Positions 61,130 through 64,000 of a stretch of 64,000 nt of DNA are shown here, in pieces (position 1 is the first letter of the stretch; the number at the start of each line of letters is the position of its first letter). The DNA comes from Actinomyces naeslundii (GTDB lineage: Bacteria; Actinomycetota; Actinomycetes; Actinomycetales; Actinomycetaceae), in contig NZ_MSRR01000018.1 in the NCBI RefSeq assembly GCF_001956585.1, positions 104,606-168,605 of the forward strand, read 5' to 3'. The notes beneath the pieces were generated by a model that did no database searches, was not told where the DNA came from, and saw only the letters and a list, made by a program, of their open reading frames with translations. The position numbers and the translations under genes were made by a program.

Positions 61130-63835
61130 CTACTCGTCCTTGTCCTCGACGGCAGCGCGCCCGGCCTCCAGGCGGGCGACCGGCACGCGGAAGGGCGAGC
61201 AGGAGACGTAGTCCAGGCCCACGCGGTGGAAGAAGGTGATGGACTCGGGGTCGCCGCCGTGCTCGCCGCACACGCCCATCTTCATCGTCGGCTTGGTGGC
61301 GCGGCCGCCCTCGACTCCCAGGCGCACCATGCCGCCCACACCGTCGACGTCGATGGTCTCGAAGGGGGAGGATCCGAAGATGCCGTCGTCGATGTAGCGG
61401 CCCACGAAGGAGGACTCGACGTCGTCGCGCGAGAAGCCCCACGTGGTCTGGGTCAGGTCGTTGGTGCCGAAGGAGAAGAAGTCGGCCTCCTCGGCGATGT
61501 GTGCGGCGGTGACGGCCGCGCGCGGCAGCTCGATCATGCAGCCCACCGGGAAGTCGAGCGCGTAGCCGGAGGCCTCGGAGACCTCTCGCAGCACCAGCTC
61601 CACGCGCTCGCGCGCCAGCTGGAGCTCGCGCACCGATCCGATGAGCGGAATCATGATCTCGGGGTGCGGGTCGCCGCCGACCTTGAGGCGCTCGACGGCG
61701 GCCTCGGCGATGGCGCGCACCTGCAGCTCGATGAGGCCCGGCATGGTCAGCAGCAGGCGGGCGCCGCGCAGGCCGAGCATCGGGTTGGACTCGTGGATCT
61801 TGCGCACCACGGCCAGGAGGTCCTCGTCGGCCGGGTCCAGCTCGCCGCGCTCTCGGTCCACGGCCACCTTGACGCTCAGCTCGGTCAGGTCCGGCAGGAA
61901 CTCGTGCAGCGGCGGGTCGATGAGGCGCACCGTCATGGGCTTGCCGTTCATCGTCTCGAACATGGTGATGAAGTCGCCCTTCTGCAGCGGCAGGAGGGCG
62001 GCCAGGGCGGCCTCGCGCTCGTCGTCGGAAGCGGCCAGGATGAGGTTCTGGACGAACTGCTTGCGCTCTCCCAGGAACATGTGCTCGGTGCGGCACAGCC
62101 CCACGCCCTGGGCGCCGCGGTGGATGGCGTGGCGGGCGTCGTCAGGGGTGTCGGCGTTGGCGCGCACCTCGAGGCGGCGCACCTTGTCCGCGTGGCGCAT
62201 GAGGCGGTCCACGGAGGTGACGAGCTCGCGGGTGTCGACGTCGCCGGCCACGTCAAGGGCATCAGCCAGGCCCCGGCGCAGGTAGGTCATGACCGGGGAG
62301 TCGACGACGGCCACCTCGCCGAGGAAGACCTCACCGGTGGTGCCGTCGATGGCGATGATGTCGTCACTGGTGAACACCTCGTCGCGCCCGGCCACACGTA
62401 GGGTCTTGCCAGCGATGTCGACCTCGAGGGCCTCGGCGCCGCACACACAGGTCTTGCCCATGCCGCGGGCGACGACGGCGGCGTGGCTGGTCTTGCCGCC
62501 ACGAGCCGTGAGCACACCGGCAGCCGCCACCATGCCGGGCAGGTCGTCGGGGTTGGTCTCGCGGCGCACGAGAATGACGTGCTCGCCCTGCTCGGAACGG
62601 GCGATGGCCTCCTCGTTGTCGAAGACGATGTAGCCCACGGCGGCGCCCGGGGAGGCGGGCATGGCGCGCGTGAGCAGGTCACGGGCGGACTCGTCGTCGA
62701 ACTGGGGGAACATCAGCTGGGTGAGCTGCTCGCCCGAGACGCGCGTGAGGGCCTCATCCATGGTGATGAGCTTTTCGTCGACCAGCTGGGTGGCCACGCG
62801 GAAGGCGGCCGCAGCGGTGCGCTTGCCCACGCGGGTCTGGAGCATCCACAGCCTGCCGCGCTCGATGGTGAACTCGATGTCGCACAGGTCGCGGTAGTGC
62901 GTCTCCAACCGGTGCATGATGGAGCGCAGCTCGTCGTAGGAGTTCTTGTCCAGGTGCTCGAGGTCGGCCAGGGACAGGGTGTTGCGGATGCCGGCGACGA
63001 CGTCCTCACCCTGGGCGTTGACCAGGTAGTCGCCGTAGACGCCGGTGCGCCCGGTGGAGGGGTCGCGGGTGAAGCACACGCCGGTGCCTGAGGTCTCCCC
63101 CATGTTGCCGAACACCATGGTGCACACGTTGACGGCCGTTCCCAGGTCGTGGGGGATCTTCTCGCGACGGCGGTAGATGTGGGCGCGCTCGGTGTTCCAG
63201 GAGCGGAAGACGGCCTCGGTGGCCATGTCAAGCTGGGAGCGGGGGTCCTGCGGGAAGTCGATGCCGGCGTGCTCCTTGACGATGGCCTTGTACTCCTCGA
63301 CCAGCTCCTGGAGGGCGTCCACGGGGAGCTCGTAGTCCATGGAGACGCCCCGCGCGTCCTTCTTGGCGTCCAGGGCGTCGGAGAAGTGGTCGCCGTCGAT
63401 GTCCAGGACGGTCTTGCCGAACATCTGGATGAGGCGGCGGTAGGAGTCCCAGGCGAAGCGCTCGTCGGAGCTGGCGGCGGCCAGGCCCTTGACGGAGACG
63501 TCATTGAGGCCGATGTTGAGGACGGTCTCCATCATGCCGGGCATGGAGAACTTGGCGCCGCTTCGCACCGAGACGAGCAGGGGGTCCTCGGCGGCGCCGA
63601 GCTCGCGCCCCAGCTCCTCCTCGACTCCACGCAGAGCGGTAGTGACCTGGACCGAGAGCTCCTCAGGGACCTCGCCGCTGGCCAGGTAGGCGCGACAGGC
63701 GTCGGTGGTGATGGTGAAGCCGGGGGGAACGGGGAGAGCCAGCCGGGTCATCTCCGCCAGATTCGCTCCCTTGCCTCCCAGGAGGTCCTTCTGGTCCTTG
63801 TCACCCTCGCTGAAGCGGTACACGTACTTGGGCAT
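61130..63835 (-). CDS. ppdK: Pyruvate, phosphate dikinase
   Basis: Interconverts pyruvate, ATP and Pi with PEP, AMP and PPi. The 901-residue enzyme is full length. The N-terminal ATP-grasp domain has KGANLAEM and SVRSGAKFSMPGMMETVLN. The swivelling domain carries the phosphorylated His in GGKTSHAAVVARGMGKTCVC, and the C-terminal PEP/pyruvate barrel has LCRTEHMFLGERK and FSFGTNDLTQTTWGFSRDD. ATG 63835 follows AGAAAGGGG. Its PPi product fits with the nearby ppa only in a general metabolic sense. It converges on the esterase gene with a 51-bp gap. Confidence 0.97.
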   Translation of the reverse strand: MPKYVYRFSEGDKDQKDLLGGKGANLAEMTRLALPVPPGFTITTDACRAYLASGEVPEELSVQVTTALRGVEEELGRELGAAEDPLLVSVRSGAKFSMPGMMETVLNIGLNDVSVKGLAAASSDERFAWDSYRRLIQMFGKTVLDIDGDHFSDALDAKKDARGVSMDYELPVDALQELVEEYKAIVKEHAGIDFPQDPRSQLDMATEAVFRSWNTERAHIYRRREKIPHDLGTAVNVCTMVFGNMGETSGTGVCFTRDPSTGRTGVYGDYLVNAQGEDVVAGIRNTLSLADLEHLDKNSYDELRSIMHRLETHYRDLCDIEFTIERGRLWMLQTRVGKRTAAAAFRVATQLVDEKLITMDEALTRVSGEQLTQLMFPQFDDESARDLLTRAMPASPGAAVGYIVFDNEEAIARSEQGEHVILVRRETNPDDLPGMVAAAGVLTARGGKTSHAAVVARGMGKTCVCGAEALEVDIAGKTLRVAGRDEVFTSDDIIAIDGTTGEVFLGEVAVVDSPVMTYLRRGLADALDVAGDVDTRELVTSVDRLMRHADKVRRLEVRANADTPDDARHAIHRGAQGVGLCRTEHMFLGERKQFVQNLILAASDDEREAALAALLPLQKGDFITMFETMNGKPMTVRLIDPPLHEFLPDLTELSVKVAVDRERGELDPADEDLLAVVRKIHESNPMLGLRGARLLLTMPGLIELQVRAIAEAAVERLKVGGDPHPEIMIPLIGSVRELQLARERVELVLREVSEASGYALDFPVGCMIELPRAAVTAAHIAEEADFFSFGTNDLTQTTWGFSRDDVESSFVGRYIDDGIFGSSPFETIDVDGVGGMVRLGVEGGRATKPTMKMGVCGEHGGDPESITFFHRVGLDYVSCSPFRVPVARLEAGRAAVEDKDE

Positions 63836-64000
63836 CGATGCCCCTTTCTGATTCGGGTCGTTCTCGGGTCTGACTCAGATCGTCCTGATGCAGGCGTGAC
63901 GCGGCGACGCGTCGTTCACGATATGACTCTAGTGTGACTTCAGTCCTAGACCAAACACGCCGACTCCAGCGCGCCTCCTCCCGGCGCGCCCGCCGACGCC
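63836..64000. other. Upstream region of ppdK
   Basis: 165 bp to the window edge. It contains a Shine-Dalgarno-like AAAGGGG next to the ppdK start and a small hairpin GACGCG-GCGA-CGCGTC at about 63898-63913 flanked by CGTGA/TCACG. A TTGGTC hexamer on the minus strand is a possible -35. No gene is visible. Confidence 0.4.

Overview
The window is high-GC actinobacterial DNA, most likely Actinomyces or a close relative. Reasons: frequent GTG starts and 4-bp ATGA/GTGA gene overlaps, several promoters placed so that transcripts would be leaderless, an LPVTG sortase-anchored surface protein, a DtxR-type iron box, and the actinobacterial gene neighbourhoods dacB / DUF2342 / hpt / ftsH / folE and folP / folB-folK / DUF3180 / PH / PH / panC / panD / lysS. 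The genus is inferred from these features, not from a marker gene.

Layout. 0-3.2 kb: a siderophore-type ABC importer (two FecCD permeases and an ATPase) behind a DtxR-like operator. 3.3-6.9 kb: a PadR regulator translationally coupled to an ABC ATPase and an FtsX-type permease. 7.1-8.4 kb: a pentapeptide-repeat protein and a tandem DivIVA-domain protein. 8.4-10.4 kb: an AAA ATPase/RloB pair (AbiL-like defence architecture). 10.5-21.6 kb: lysS, panD, panC, a DUF2520 reductase-like gene, two PH-domain membrane proteins, DUF3180, a FolB-FolK fusion and folP. 21.6-31.7 kb: an accessory block with two paralogous FtsX permeases, one ATPase, a divergent two-component pair and an SMR pair with DUF5360. 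This block separates folP from folE. 31.7-40.7 kb: folE, ftsH, a degenerate NlpC/P60 surface protein, hpt, a DUF2342 metalloprotease, dacB and ppa; tilS, often found here, is absent. 40.8-48 kb: a secreted NlpC/P60 hydrolase, metY-metX, and two alpha/beta hydrolases each preceded by the same 96-bp repeat. 48-54.3 kb: a second two-component system and a 2.1-kb tandem duplication of a beta-lactamase-fold lipoprotein. 54.5-61.1 kb: a nuclease-like/RAMA-domain protein, a small acidic protein, an MprF-like aminoacyl-lipid synthase candidate and a membrane esterase. 61.1-63.8 kb: pyruvate phosphate dikinase.

How genes work together. folE, folP and folB-folK cover most of tetrahydrofolate synthesis. 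panC, panD and the DUF2520 gene cover much of pantothenate synthesis. metX and metY give acetylation plus direct sulfhydrylation to homocysteine. The envelope set comprises dacB, NlpC/P60, the MprF-like protein, the lipoproteins and the LPVTG protein.

The most unusual signal is non-coding: four intergenic palindromic elements (three exactly 120 bp, one 132 bp) that begin TGTCC and end GGACA. Their arm sequences differ between most copies but stay complementary within each copy. Other notable items are a near-identical promoter-like element in front of two efflux units, an RloB protein with Asn in place of the expected TOPRIM-like Glu, an NlpC/P60-like protein lacking both expected catalytic residues, and a FolB-FolK fusion with a low-complexity linker of about 410 residues. 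No rRNA, tRNA, CRISPR array or intact insertion sequence was seen.
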